The notes: generated by a model from the sequence alone, not told the origin. A stretch of 64,000 nucleotides of DNA from Actimicrobium sp. CCC2.4 (GCF_034347385.1 NZ_CP133777.1:62001-126000), one strand, 5' to 3'. Shown: positions 49,695 through 58,057, counted from the first letter of the stretch. Numbers and translations: made by a program.

Positions 49695-51479
49695 TTATTT
49701 CACTACAACCGCATCAAGCGAGGTATTGAACTGTTTGGCATTCTGATAACCGATAACCCGTGTGCCAGTGACCTCTAGCTGATCGCGAAAAAAGATAATT
49801 CCCGGGGGGCCAAAAAGTTTAAAACGCTTCAATAACTCTTTGTCTTCATCTGTATTTTTCGTTACGTCGACTTGCAATAAGATCATTGCTGCAAGCTGTG
49901 AGCGAATAAGTGGATCAGTAAATGTCAGCCTCTCCATTTCCTTGCAGGAGACGCACCAATCGGCATAAAAATCCAGCATCACTGTTTTATTCTTGTACTT
50001 CTGTAGTAAGTTGTCCAGCTCGGTAACTGACTTAATGCGCTCGAAGTGCAGCGAAGAGGTTTGCTCTCCGCGTAAATGATCAAGCGGCGCAAGCGCATCG
50101 CGGCCGCCACTGGCTACTCCTATTAACTGGATCAAACCAAGAGCAATAAAGACGATACCTATTGATTTCGCTATCCAGCCAGAAAGTTTTTCTGACAGCA
50201 AATAAGACCCGTATCCAATACCAATAGCGCACCACCCTGCCATCTGCAATAGCACCGGGAGAAATGACGACACCATCCACAAAGCCACCCCAAGCATCAG
50301 CACACCAAAAAACTTTTTTACGTCTTCCATCCAAGCACCGGCACGTGGCAAAAGAACACCCGCAGAAAGTCCTAACAACAACAGTGGAACACTCATTCCT
50401 ATTGCCATCGCAAATAGTGCACTGCCTCCGACCAACACATCCCGTGATTGGCTAATATAAACCAGCGCTCCGGCCAATGGCGCTGCAACACAAGGTCCCA
50501 CAATTAAAGCTGAAATCGCACCCATCAGAAACACCCCTAGCAATTTCCCGGAAGTGTGATTCCCTGACACGCGAATTAATTGTTGCTGCACAACAGGCGG
50601 CATCTGGAGTTGATAAACATTAAACATAGACAACGAAAATCCAACCATCAACAAAGCAAACAGCGTAAGTACCCATGGATTTTGAAGTGTTGCCGAGAGG
50701 CCTTCGCCAATTAGCCCTGCTGCAATTCCAAGTAAGGTGTAAACAAGCGCCATCCCAAGCGAGTAAGTCATCGCGAGTAAAAATCCCCTGCCTCGACTGA
50801 CATTTTTTTGATCTCCAACAATAATTGAAGATAGGATAGGAACCATCGGCAAAACGCAGGGAGTGAGGGACAACCCCAAACCCAATAAGAAAAATATAGG
50901 CAATATCAGCAAAAACCGGCCACTGAGAAGCGCTGACTCGATACGACCAGTTTCTGTTTGCGTTGACCTGATGGCAATGACGTCCCCAGCACCCGAAGGC
51001 ACTTCGCCGGCAGTCTTTCCGACACCTGCTAGTGATGCATCCGGAGTCAACTTTATTGTGTTGTCCATCGGCGCGTAACAAAGACCGGCGTCTGCACAGC
51101 CCTGACTTGTCACCACCAATTCAAATTCGTTATTTGAAACAACAGGAATTTGAAACTTTAACGTATTACGAAAAGTCTCTACGTCTTTTTGAAACGTTTC
51201 ATCGAACTTAACCTTACCTGGCGGGAAAATAGCTTCGCCGAGACTTGCACCGGATGCCTTGAATCGAAAATGATCGCGGTACATATAATAACCATCAGCA
51301 ATTTTGTAGGTGATAGTTATCATGTCTGGTGCTGTCACCTGCGCAGAAAAATTAAAAGCTTTTTCAGGCTCGAGGTAATCTTGTGCAGCATTAGCCAGAT
51401 ACGGAGAAGAAAACAGTAATAGGGCGCACAAAAATGACAATACATCACGAGTTCCAAAGCGTACAAAAAAAGATGTCAT
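49695..51479 (-). CDS. dsbD: Thiol:disulfide interchange protein DsbD
   Basis: Moves electrons from cytosolic thioredoxin across the membrane to DsbC, DsbG and cytochrome c maturation. It is 594 aa. A signal peptide (cut after ANA) precedes the N-terminal immunoglobulin-like domain, with Cys pair CADAGLCYAP. The membrane domain of eight segments has its Cys pair in LTPCVLPMVPIL and VGPCVAAPLAGAL. The C-terminal thioredoxin-like domain has WCVSC. All three Cys pairs are present, so it should be functional. The accessory island starts just upstream of its start codon. Confidence 0.95.
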   Translation of the reverse strand: MTSFFVRFGTRDVLSFLCALLLFSSPYLANAAQDYLEPEKAFNFSAQVTAPDMITITYKIADGYYMYRDHFRFKASGASLGEAIFPPGKVKFDETFQKDVETFRNTLKFQIPVVSNNEFELVVTSQGCADAGLCYAPMDNTIKLTPDASLAGVGKTAGEVPSGAGDVIAIRSTQTETGRIESALLSGRFLLILPIFFLLGLGLSLTPCVLPMVPILSSIIVGDQKNVSRGRGFLLAMTYSLGMALVYTLLGIAAGLIGEGLSATLQNPWVLTLFALLMVGFSLSMFNVYQLQMPPVVQQQLIRVSGNHTSGKLLGVFLMGAISALIVGPCVAAPLAGALVYISQSRDVLVGGSALFAMAIGMSVPLLLLGLSAGVLLPRAGAWMEDVKKFFGVLMLGVALWMVSSFLPVLLQMAGWCAIGIGYGSYLLSEKLSGWIAKSIGIVFIALGLIQLIGVASGGRDALAPLDHLRGEQTSSLHFERIKSVTELDNLLQKYKNKTVMLDFYADWCVSCKEMERLTFTDPLIRSQLAAMILLQVDVTKNTDEDKELLKRFKLFGPPGIIFFRDQLEVTGTRVIGYQNAKQFNTSLDAVVVK

Positions 51480-51812
51480 TCAACATTCCTACTATAAAAG
51501 AACTATCTGGGACAGTCAGCAGCACATCACAGATGCGGGGGCCTTATGTTGGCACAACCTACGGTTCCATGCTTTAAATGAACTCATCATTTTACCCTTT
51601 CGTCTACACGGTCAATTAACAGCAATATTGTGAGTATATTTCTTCACCAATAGCGTCGCTGCCGGGTACTCGACGTATGCGTCGTGTTGGCATGGCAAAG
51701 ACGATTTTAAGCTGATACACGCCGTTGGCCGACTTTTGCCGGCTTCGTGCTTTTCGATTGACGTCATTGATGACATCTGCTTCTTTCAGCCCATCCCCGC
51801 GATCTCGGCATG
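51480..51812. other. Left junction of the accessory island
   Basis: About 333 bp upstream of dsbD, with no convincing gene. It should carry the dsbD promoter. A minus-strand open frame near 51616-51816 matches nothing I recognise. Confidence 0.4.
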
Positions 51813-52364
51813 TCACTGATTTTTGAGCCGATCGCCGTGGCCGGCGATGGCGACGATATGGACAGGATGAAGCAGCCGGTCGATCAGGACCGTCGTCAAG
51901 GGTGCGTCCTGCGCGAATGCCTTGATCGGGCGATGCATCAGAGCCTTCAAATTATTCTGCGTGTGTGCCGTAGACGACAGGCCTGCAGAGTCTTGCAGCC
52001 GGGGCACCATCGCAAGGCGCGCCTTACCCGAGCCGCCGGATTCGACCAACGTGACGTCCTCGCGTCGTTCGAAAAAGCCGAGTCCAGCCAGCTCCTCAAT
52101 CTGACCACCCTTGATGCCCGTGGCCAAGTGATAGTTGAACTGGTCGAGAGTCTTGTTCGCCGGAAAGCTCATCTTTCGATTCATCATGTTTTGTTTGCGC
52201 GTGGTCCGATCCGGCCATCGTTTCCTGAAATAGTATTTCCAAAAAGTCGCAGTAAGAGATCCCTCTGCTGGCTACTTTTCATGACACCGAACTATAGCCT
52301 TGCGCCATGAAGGAAAATTTAGCGCCTCGCGTAACTGGTCAATGCGCTCCTGCTGCGGATTCAT
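51813..52364 (-). pseudogene. istB-like transposition helper ATPase, decayed (IS21 family)
   Basis: Remnant of the IS21 helper ATPase, broken by frameshifts and a central deletion. Pieces in order on the minus strand are MNPQQERIDQLREALNFP (start, 52364), then ISYCDFLEILFQETMA in another frame. Next come SFPANKTLDQFNYHLATGIK and GFFERREDVTLVESGGSGKA, a damaged Walker A, and last LIDRLLHPVHIVAIAGHGDR, the usual IstB C-terminus. About 100 residues including Walker B are missing. The start ATG overlaps a TGA ending another frame upstream, the arrangement expected of an istA-istB junction. Confidence 0.75.
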
Positions 52365-52517
52365 GAGGGCTCTGCCAGCGGCATCGTTAGTTCCAGCAGG
52401 AGCTGGTCGTTGACGGCCAGTGGGTGTTGCATCGGTACGATTGAGCGAATTGGGCGACGACGACTGCCTGGCACGTCGCCGGAGCCGATGCGCGATACCG
52501 CCGAAGTTCATGTGGGT

Positions 52518-52605
52518 ATTCCGGTCCAACGTGACCAGCCATTCCGGTTGAACGTGACCGACGATTCCGGCGGATCGTGACCGCGGATTCCGGTCGAACG
52601 TGACC
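52518..52605. repeat. Four tandem 23-bp repeats (IS21-type element end)
   Basis: The motif ATTCCGGTCGAACGTGACC occurs four times with small changes at 52518, 52541, 52564 and 52587, an exact 23-bp period. Two degenerate inverted half-copies (GGTCACGATAC...) follow at 52632-52668. IS21-family ends carry such multiple repeats for transposase binding. Inverted copies of the same motif occur at 54725-54765 and further single copies at 54662 and 57693. Confidence 0.75.
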
Positions 52606-52777
52606 GATTTCGGGACCGTACCGGTTTGACCGGTCACGATACAGGAATCGTCGGTCACGATACCGGACCGGTGTCGTACTGCAACGCTATGGTGTTACGC
52701 AACGAACCCACCACGCGGGTTGTCAGCAGCGGATGTAATCTGACACGGTGGGGATACGGCGTAAAACTTGGACTGGT

Positions 52778-53686
52778 TTATCCCGTAATACCGAGGCTCT
52801 GACGGTATTCGATCGGGCTGAGTGAACCAAGAGAAATCTTGATGCGTTTTTTGTTATACCAGTGGATGTAGGAATCAACTTGCTGGATGAATTGTTCAAT
52901 TGTCGTCGTTTGCCAGTTCCTTGGGTAGAACAATTCCGTCTTCAGCCGCCCGAAGAATCCCTCACAGGCCGCATTGTCTGGTGAACATGCTTTGCGCGAC
53001 ATCGAACGAATCAGCTTGGCGTCATGCATCCGCGCGAGCCACCCAGGCCAGCGATAATGGGCACCGCGATCAGAGTGGACGATGGGCCGACCGCTACCGT
53101 TAGCCACCGTTTCGATGGCAGTATCCAACATCGTATTCACCAGGTCGGCGTCAGGGCGTGTGCCAATGGACCAACTGATCACCAAGCCATCGAAGCAATC
53201 AATCATAGGCGAAAGATATACCTTCCCAGCCGGGATGTGGAACTCCGTGATGTCGGTAAGCCACTTCTCATTCGGCGTCGCAGCCCGGAAGTCCCGATTA
53301 ATGAGATTTTCTGGCGCAGGACTGATTTCGCCGAGGTAGGACCCATACTGGCGTCGCCGGGGAGTCGCAACGATCAGGCCGTCCTGCCGCATCAAACGTC
53401 GCACGACTTTTTCTGAGAGGCATACCTGTTGCCTGCCAAGAGCCGCACGCATCCGCCGATAACCGTAGCAACGGTGATTGCATTCGAACACGTCTGTAAT
53501 GGCAAGACGTGCCTCTGCGTATTTGTCTGGCCGTCGCAAACTGGATCGGTGATAAAAGTACGAGCTGCGGGCAAGCTCAAGTTCACTGAAGAGTTCTGAC
53601 AGCGAATAGGTCTGCTTCAGAGCGTCAACCAGCAGCGTCTTCTCCCGGTTAGTCAGGAGCGGCAGGTCGGCGCTCAGGCCTTTTTT
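52778..53686 (-). CDS. IS3-family transposase OrfB part (DDE integrase), made by -1 frameshift
   Basis: Catalytic part of the OrfAB transposase; 303 codons in the -1 frame from the slippery site. It continues directly from orfA through LTNREKTLLVDALKQTYSLS. The HTH_21 segment is in YGYRRMRAALG. The rve core has DDE residues in WLTDITEFHI, IVHSDRGAHY and ACEGFFGRLKTELF. No stops or frameshifts other than the programmed site were seen, so it looks intact. Ribosomes could also start internally near 53539 (TTG). Confidence 0.88.
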   Translation of the reverse strand, partial: KKGLSADLPLLTNREKTLLVDALKQTYSLSELFSELELARSSYFYHRSSLRRPDKYAEARLAITDVFECNHRCYGYRRMRAALGRQQVCLSEKVVRRLMRQDGLIVATPRRRQYGSYLGEISPAPENLINRDFRAATPNEKWLTDITEFHIPAGKVYLSPMIDCFDGLVISWSIGTRPDADLVNTMLDTAIETVANGSGRPIVHSDRGAHYRWPGWLARMHDAKLIRSMSRKACSPDNAACEGFFGRLKTELFYPRNWQTTTIEQFIQQVDSYIHWYNKKRIKISLGSLSPIEYRQSLGITG

Positions 53687-54315
53687 AACAGTTCATTGGC
53701 TTTCTCTAATAAATCTCGCTCAAGCTGCAGTTGCCGGATATCCCGTCGAAGCGAGTCGACTTGTTGCTGCAGTTCCGTTCGCTCCAAATCCGGTGGTGAA
53801 TCATTGTGGTGTTTCATGAATGGCGGTGCCTCGCGACCAAGTAGCTGATTTTTCCAGTTGTACAAGGTTGGACGACTTACCGTCAACTGTTGAGCAATTG
53901 CTTGCGCACTTATCTCCCTGGTGCAAAGCGCAATGACTGCCGCCTTCTTGTGCTCCGGCGAGTGCTTTACACCTGCCGCTTTGCCGATAATGCGATGGCG
54001 TAATTCGGGGTGCAGTTCGTCAATCCACGCAGTGAGTGATTCACGACATGGGTAGCCCAGTGCCTTCAAAGTGCCAGCAAGGCAGCGGTCGTGCGTTAGG
54101 TAATGATCGACAGCCACCTGCTTTTCTGCACCAGAATACTTTTGCAATAAGCGCACATAGCCTTCATACAAATCGTGAGCGTGTTCGTACTCCCGATACC
54201 AGGCTTTGAGGGCATTCTTTGTCGGATAGCCCAACTGCAGAATGGTTGATGCGGTACGTTTCCCGAGTTTTATATAGAGCTCGACTGCCCGAATGCGTTC
54301 TTCGTATGAGTACAT
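53674..54315 (-). CDS. IS3-family transposase OrfA
   Basis: DNA-binding part of an IS3-family transposase, 213 aa. It has two helix-turn-helix regions (MYSYEERIRAVELYIKLGKR and ISAQAIAQQLTVSRPTLYNW) and a C-terminal leucine-zipper-like coil (ELQQQVDSLRRDIRQLQLER). It ends at 53674 just after a slippery A6G, so OrfB is reached by a -1 shift. Confidence 0.88.
   Translation of the reverse strand: MYSYEERIRAVELYIKLGKRTASTILQLGYPTKNALKAWYREYEHAHDLYEGYVRLLQKYSGAEKQVAVDHYLTHDRCLAGTLKALGYPCRESLTAWIDELHPELRHRIIGKAAGVKHSPEHKKAAVIALCTREISAQAIAQQLTVSRPTLYNWKNQLLGREAPPFMKHHNDSPPDLERTELQQQVDSLRRDIRQLQLERDLLEKANELLKKA
53680..53686 (-). promoter_or_regulatory. Programmed -1 frameshift site (A6G)
   Basis: On the minus strand AAAAAAG lies two codons before the orfA stop. 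Slipping back one base joins orfA to the orfB frame without an intervening stop. A6G is the common slippery heptamer of IS3-family elements. Confidence 0.8.
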
Positions 54316-54375
54316 GAACTACCTCCAAGTAGTCCAAGTTATTGTCCGCATCCCCGGTGTATCAGTTTTAAGTCG

Positions 54376-54606
54376 TTGTTGACATACCGGACTCGTCGTC
54401 CGTTCGAAGGAGAAAACGGCAACGGCCAACGGCGTCTTCAGGGATGGATTGCAACGCGAGCCGCCCTGGCGCTGGAGCGCCTGGCACGCCGTTACGGTGT
54501 CACGAAGCAGACCATGATGGAGGGCCTGATCAACGCCGAGGACGAACGGATCATGGCGCAACTCAGCCCTGATACACCGGACCGGCATGCCTATGTCGGC
54601 AAGTAA
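54376..54606 (+). CDS. Truncated small DNA-binding-like protein at the IS3 edge
   Basis: A frame of up to 76 aa begins with TTG codons right beside the IS3 end. It has a helical core, RAALALERLARRYGVTKQTM, followed by EGLINAEDERIMAQLSP. The pattern (charged strand, helix, turn, helix) resembles ribbon-helix-helix or CopG-like regulators found on plasmids and conjugative elements. It has no convincing start or ribosome-binding site, so it is probably the 3' part of a gene cut by the insertion. The family is inferred, not recognised with certainty. Confidence 0.4.
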   Translation: MLTYRTRRPFEGENGNGQRRLQGWIATRAALALERLARRYGVTKQTMMEGLINAEDERIMAQLSPDTPDRHAYVGK

Positions 54607-54661
54607 CCCGTGACGCTGTAACGATCAATGAAAAACACATTCAACAAGAGAAAAAGAAGGA

Positions 54662-54765
54662 ATTCCGATCTATCGTGACCGGCCGCATTACAATTTGAGC
54701 GTGTAACACCATGGCATGCGCAGCGGACACGTTCGACCGGAATGAGCGGTCACGTTGACCGGAAT
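54662..54765. repeat. IS21-type repeat copies, right cluster
   Basis: One forward degenerate copy (ATTCCGATCTATCGTGACC, 54662-54680) and two inverted copies (GGACACGTTCGACCGGAAT at 54725 and GGTCACGTTGACCGGAAT at 54748), the latter again 23 bp apart. Together with the four forward copies at 52518-52605 they bracket the IS3 element like the two ends of an IS21-type transposon whose interior was replaced. Confidence 0.65.
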
Positions 54766-55020
54766 ACGGATCCACGAGGGCGCGCTCTTGGCAGCCGGTC
54801 AGCCAGGCCTCCATCTTGCCACTAAAAAACGCGCCTCAGCTGGCGCAGCTAGATCACAGCGTCGTGCAAAAACACGTGAACCGGTGAGCTCCGTTGCGAG
54901 GCTCAAGTAAGTCCACCTGCAATCGTTCGCCCATGGCCGTCTAAAAACACATTACCGGACTGGCCGACAATACTGACTGGAATCCAGTACGGCTGCGCAG
55001 CGCCCGTCCGCTCACGTACG
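54766..55020. other. Spacer between IS21-type repeats and the IS66 element
   Basis: 255 bp without a supported gene. No similarity to a known element was recognised. It may be host or plasmid DNA stranded between insertions. Confidence 0.4.
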
Positions 55021-55100
55021 GTAAGCGTCCAGCCACGGCATCTTCCACCTGATCGCACAACGCGGCATGCTCGCGTATTTCTGATCAGGCAAGCACGAGC

Positions 55101-55514
55101 ATGGACAATCACGAGCAATCGATCGTTGCAATTCCTCCGATTTCTGGCAGGCGACGCAGTTTTACCGGCCTCTTCAAGCGAGAGTTGGTTGAGCAAACAT
55201 TACGGCCCGATGTGTCGGTCGCCGGTGTTGCGCTTGCTAATGGCCTGAACACCAATTTGTTAGCCCGTTGGCGCCGCGACTATCTGATGGCTCAAGTCGC
55301 CACGACCACGCCGACGCTAATTCCAGTGCATGTCGTTGACAGCCCGCCGGCCCCGTTACCGGTTCGAACACGGCCAACTACCGCACCTCGTGACGGCGAG
55401 ATAGAACTTCGACGGGGCGATACGACTGTTCTTATTCGTGGCGCACCGGATCAAGCCGTCGTCGGCGCGCTCTTGCGCGAGTTATTGCAGTGCGGTCCCG
55501 GGTCGTCACGGTGA
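55101..55514 (+). CDS. tnpA: IS66 accessory protein TnpA
   Basis: Transposition accessory protein of IS66 elements, 137 aa. It has an N-terminal helix-turn-helix-like part ([38 protein letters not shown]) and a variable Pro/Thr-rich middle. The C-terminal strand region reads [16 protein letters not shown]. Its TGA overlaps the tnpB GTG (GTGA). Confidence 0.88.
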   Translation: MDNHEQSIVAIPPISGRRRSFTGLFKRELVEQTLRPDVSVAGVALANGLNTNLLARWRRDYLMAQVATTTPTLIPVHVVDSPPAPLPVRTRPTTAPRDGEIELRRGDTTVLIRGAPDQAVVGALLRELLQCGPGSSR

Positions 55515-55855
55515 TCGGCCTTCCTGCCAGCACACGCGTCTGGCTGGTCGCTGGCGTCACCGACATGCGACGTGGTTTCGATGGACTGGCGGCCGTTGCG
55601 CAGGCCGCCTTGGACGTCAATCCTTTCGGTGGTCATATCTTCGTCTTCCGGGGCAAGCGCGGTGATCTCATCAAGGTTCTCTGGTGGGACGGTCATGGTT
55701 TGTGCCTGTTCTGCAAGCGGCTGGAGCGGGGTCGCTTCGTCTGGCCGCAGGCCACCGCTGGTGGCATTCACCTGAGCTCGGCGCAGCTATCGATGCTGCT
55801 CGAAGGTATCGACTGGCGGCACACGGTACGCACAGCACCGACCTGCGCTGCTTAA
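55511..55855 (+). CDS. tnpB: IS66 Orf2 family protein TnpB
   Basis: Second accessory protein of IS66 elements, 114 aa from the GTG at 55511, which overlaps the tnpA stop by 4 nt. The family signature is clear: [55 protein letters not shown] and the C-terminal [10 protein letters not shown]. The frame looks intact. Confidence 0.92.
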   Translation: MIGLPASTRVWLVAGVTDMRRGFDGLAAVAQAALDVNPFGGHIFVFRGKRGDLIKVLWWDGHGLCLFCKRLERGRFVWPQATAGGIHLSSAQLSMLLEGIDWRHTVRTAPTCAA

Positions 55856-55892
55856 GCAAGTTACGCTTGTAATACGTTCGTCAACTACGGAC

Positions 55893-57464
55893 ATGGACGA
55901 TTTCACCGCAACCCTTCCCGACGACCCCGCTGCCCTGAAGGCGCTGATACTCAGCCTGGACGCACAGATCAAGTCGCTGGAATCGGCATTGAGTACCCGC
56001 CAACTGATCATCGAGACGCTGCAAATTCAATTGGCAGCACTGCGCCGCCAGAAGTTTGGCCGCAAATCCGAGAAACTAGACGAATAGATCGCGCAGCTGG
56101 AATTGAAGCTCGAGGAGTTCCAGGCCGATGAAGCCGAAGATCCGGCACCGGCGACCGAAGCGGTCAAGGCCGCACGAGCCACACGCGTTCGCAAACCCTT
56201 GCCGGACCATCTGCCGCGCTAGACCATCACCTATCCCGCGCCAACCTGTGACTGCCCGACCTGCGGCGGTGCACTGCAAGCGATCGGCGAAGACGTCGCC
56301 GAGCAACTCGAATTCATTCCGACGAGCTTTCGCGTCATTCGGCATGTGCGACCGAAATTGTGCTGCACACGGTGCGACACGCTGGTGCAAGCACCGGCAC
56401 CATCGCGTCCGATCGCGCGTGGCATCGCCGGTCCAGGATTACTGGCACATGTTCTGGTCGCCAAGTACGGCGACCATTTGCCGCTCTACCGGCAAAGTCA
56501 GATCTATGCACGCGAAGGCGTGGAGCTCGAGCGCTCGACACTGGCCGAATGGGTCGGTGGCGCCAGCCGGATACTGCGTCCCCTGGTCGACGCGCTACGC
56601 CGCCATGTCCTGACCGGACCAACCGTGCATGCCGACGACACGCCAGTTCCGATGCTGGCACCCGGTCGTGGCAAGACGCTGACCGGGAGGCTCTGGGCCT
56701 ATGTGCGGGACGAGCGGCCTGCCGGACAAACCAGCGCCCCTGCCGTGTGGATGGCCTATTCGCCGGATCGCAAGGGGGAGCATCCACAAGAACACCTGAA
56801 AAATTTCAACGGCGTCATCCATGCCGACGGCTTTGCCGGTTACGGCAAGCTCTATCACGGTCCCCGTGCCGAAGCAGCCTGCTGGGCTCACGTGCGCAGG
56901 AAATCCTATGACATCAGCCAATCGCATCCATCGCCGATTGCCGGTGAGGCGATCCGGCGCATCGCGGCCCTGTATGCCATCGAAGCGCAGATTCGCTGAA
57001 AGCTACCGGATAAGCGACGAGAAATCCGCATGACGCAGACCCAACCATTGCTTGATGACATGCACCGCTGGTTGACCAGTTTGCTGTCAACGCTATCAGC
57101 GAAAACGGCTTTAGCCGGGGCGATTCAATACGCCTTCAATTGGTGGGGCGCGCTGAACGTCTTCGCCAGAGACGGTCGCGTTGAAATCGATAACAATGCC
57201 GTCGAACGCGTATTGCGCGCAGTGTCATTAGGCAGAAAAAATTTCATGTTCGTCGGTTCAGACGCAGGCGGTGAGCGGGCTGCAGCAATGTACAGCCAGA
57301 TCGGCTCGGCCAAACTGAACGGCCTTGATCCCCAAGCGTATCTGCGCAACGTCCTGTCACAGATCGCCGAGCATCCGGTGAATCGGGTCGACGAACTGCA
57401 TCCGTGGAACTTGCCTGGTGCTGCTCTCATTGCAGCCGAAGAGACCGCTACAGCGTCAGCTTAA
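55893..57464 (+). pseudogene. tnpC: IS66 transposase TnpC with three in-frame stop codons
   Basis: The whole transposase lies in one frame of 523 codons, the normal length, but stops occur at 56085-56087 (TAG), 56220-56222 (TAG) and 56997-56999 (TGA). No indel is present. By family comparison each likely replaces a GAG, GAG or GGA codon, i.e. a G-to-T change each time. An N-terminal coiled coil (LILSLDAQIKSLESALSTRQ) is followed by a Cys-rich finger (CDCPTCGG and CCTRCD). DDE core residues remain in VHADDTPVPM, GVIHADGFAGYGKLY and VEIDNNAVERVLR. The C-terminal IS66_C domain (MYSQIGSAKLNGLDPQAYL) is intact. Confidence 0.88.
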
Positions 57465-57492
57465 GTCCCCACCTAAAAACAAGTGGGGACTT
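57463..57492 (+). repeat. Hairpin at the 3' end of tnpC
   Basis: AAGTCCCCAC (57463-57472) and GTGGGGACTT (57483-57492) form a perfect 10-bp stem with a 10-nt loop, starting at the tnpC stop. Only a weak T-rich stretch follows (ATTCTTAG), so it may be a terminator or mRNA 3' structure. Confidence 0.55.
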
Positions 57493-57592
57493 ATTCTTAG
57501 CCCGTCGTATCAACTTCCCTTACCAAAATCACGTCATGCAAGATGCAGTGCGTAGACGCTTACTTTGCGGCTGCCGGATTGGATGGTTGTGT

Positions 57593-57633
57593 CCAAAGTG
57601 GTCCCCACTACTATTTGGTGGGCACCACTTTGG
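57593..57633. repeat. Long inverted repeat beyond the IS66 end
   Basis: CCAAAGTGGT (57593-57602) pairs with ACCACTTTGG (57624-57633), and the inner CCCAC/GTGGG adds five more pairs after one mismatch, giving a near-perfect 16-bp arm around a 9-nt loop. It lies 30 bp outside the IS66 end and shares the CCCCAC/GTGGG core with the hairpin inside IS66. It could be the end of another element. Confidence 0.55.
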
Positions 57634-57637
57634 CGGG

Positions 57638-57928
57638 TCAATGGTGTGTTGTACAGACGTCCTTGATGAGGCGCTTACTGGCCGACGTGCGTATTCCAGT
57701 CAACGTGACCGCACTTTTACTGACGAAAGACGCCGCGGCATTCGGCAGCGCCATGGCAATAACGAGCCAGACCACTTGTTCGGCCGGCAAGCGGCGATGG
57801 CGTATGCTCGCTTTGCCCGTCTGCACCAGGGCTTGCCCGATCCAATCAAAAGGCAAATGCTCCCCTAGTCGCCCCCATTCGTGTGGACTATCCGGATCAA
57901 GTATTGAGGGAAGAACGTCGGCCAGCAT
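57638..57928 (-). pseudogene. IS4-family transposase N-terminal fragment
   Basis: The first 60 residues (MLADVLPSILDPDSPHEWGR, then WIGQALVQTGKASIRHRRLP and AEQVVWLVIAMAL) match the N-terminal domain of IS4-family transposases. After residue 61 the similarity stops, and the frame runs through an IS21-type repeat copy (57693-57710) into unrelated sequence. The catalytic domain is absent, so this is a relic truncated by a later insertion or deletion. Confidence 0.75.
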
Positions 57929-57980
57929 GATGCCGAAACGTTAACAGCTTGCGAATCTGTTTACAACCGGTTCGCACGTA

Positions 57981-58014
57981 GAAAATGCCGTTCAGGGCTT
58001 AACTGACCGGCATT
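57981..58014 (-). terminator. Probable terminator of the alpha operon
   Basis: On the minus strand AATGCCGGTCAG pairs with CTGAACGGCATT (11 pairs, one mismatch) around TTAAGCC, followed by UUUUC. It lies about 45 bp beyond the rplQ stop and marks the right limit of the accessory island. Confidence 0.6.
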
Positions 58015-58057
58015 GCAGGGAAACCTGGCTTTTTTTACGGATTTTTTTACCGACTAA

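Larger units (their letters stand above)
52740..54365 (-). mobile_element. IS3-family insertion sequence (IS150-like organisation)
   Basis: About 1.63 kb with orfA and orfB on the minus strand and imperfect terminal inverted repeats. The left end (52740 on) reads CTGACACGGTGGGGAT and the right end read inward (from 54365) CTGATACACCGGGGAT. Both ends continue to a shared AACTTGGACT. About 25 of the first 35 positions match. Flanking bases show no obvious 3-4 bp target duplication (AAT against TTT), so later rearrangement or slightly different ends are possible. It sits between IS21-type repeats. Confidence 0.85.
55021..57563 (+). mobile_element. IS66-family insertion sequence
   Basis: About 2.54 kb with tnpA, tnpB and tnpC on the plus strand. 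The ends match IS66 type: left GTAAGCGTCCAGCCACGGCA at 55021, and right, read inward from 57563, GTAAGCGTCTACGCACTGCA. About 22 of the first 27 positions agree. The expected 8-bp target duplication is absent (CACGTACG on the left, TTTGCGGC on the right). tnpC is interrupted by three stop codons, so the element is probably dead on its own. Confidence 0.9.

Noticed and set aside
51616-51816. 66-codon minus-strand frame upstream of dsbD
   Set aside because: No ribosome-binding site, no recognisable family, and it lies beside decayed IS DNA; not enough to call a gene.
52272-52658. 128-codon minus-strand frame spanning the 23-bp repeats
   Set aside because: Its first half is a translation of the repeat array and only the last 30 residues are IstB-like, so it is not a real protein.
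57543-57944. 133-codon plus-strand frame starting in the IS66 end
   Set aside because: It crosses the IS boundary and is antisense to the IS4 fragment; no motif supports it.
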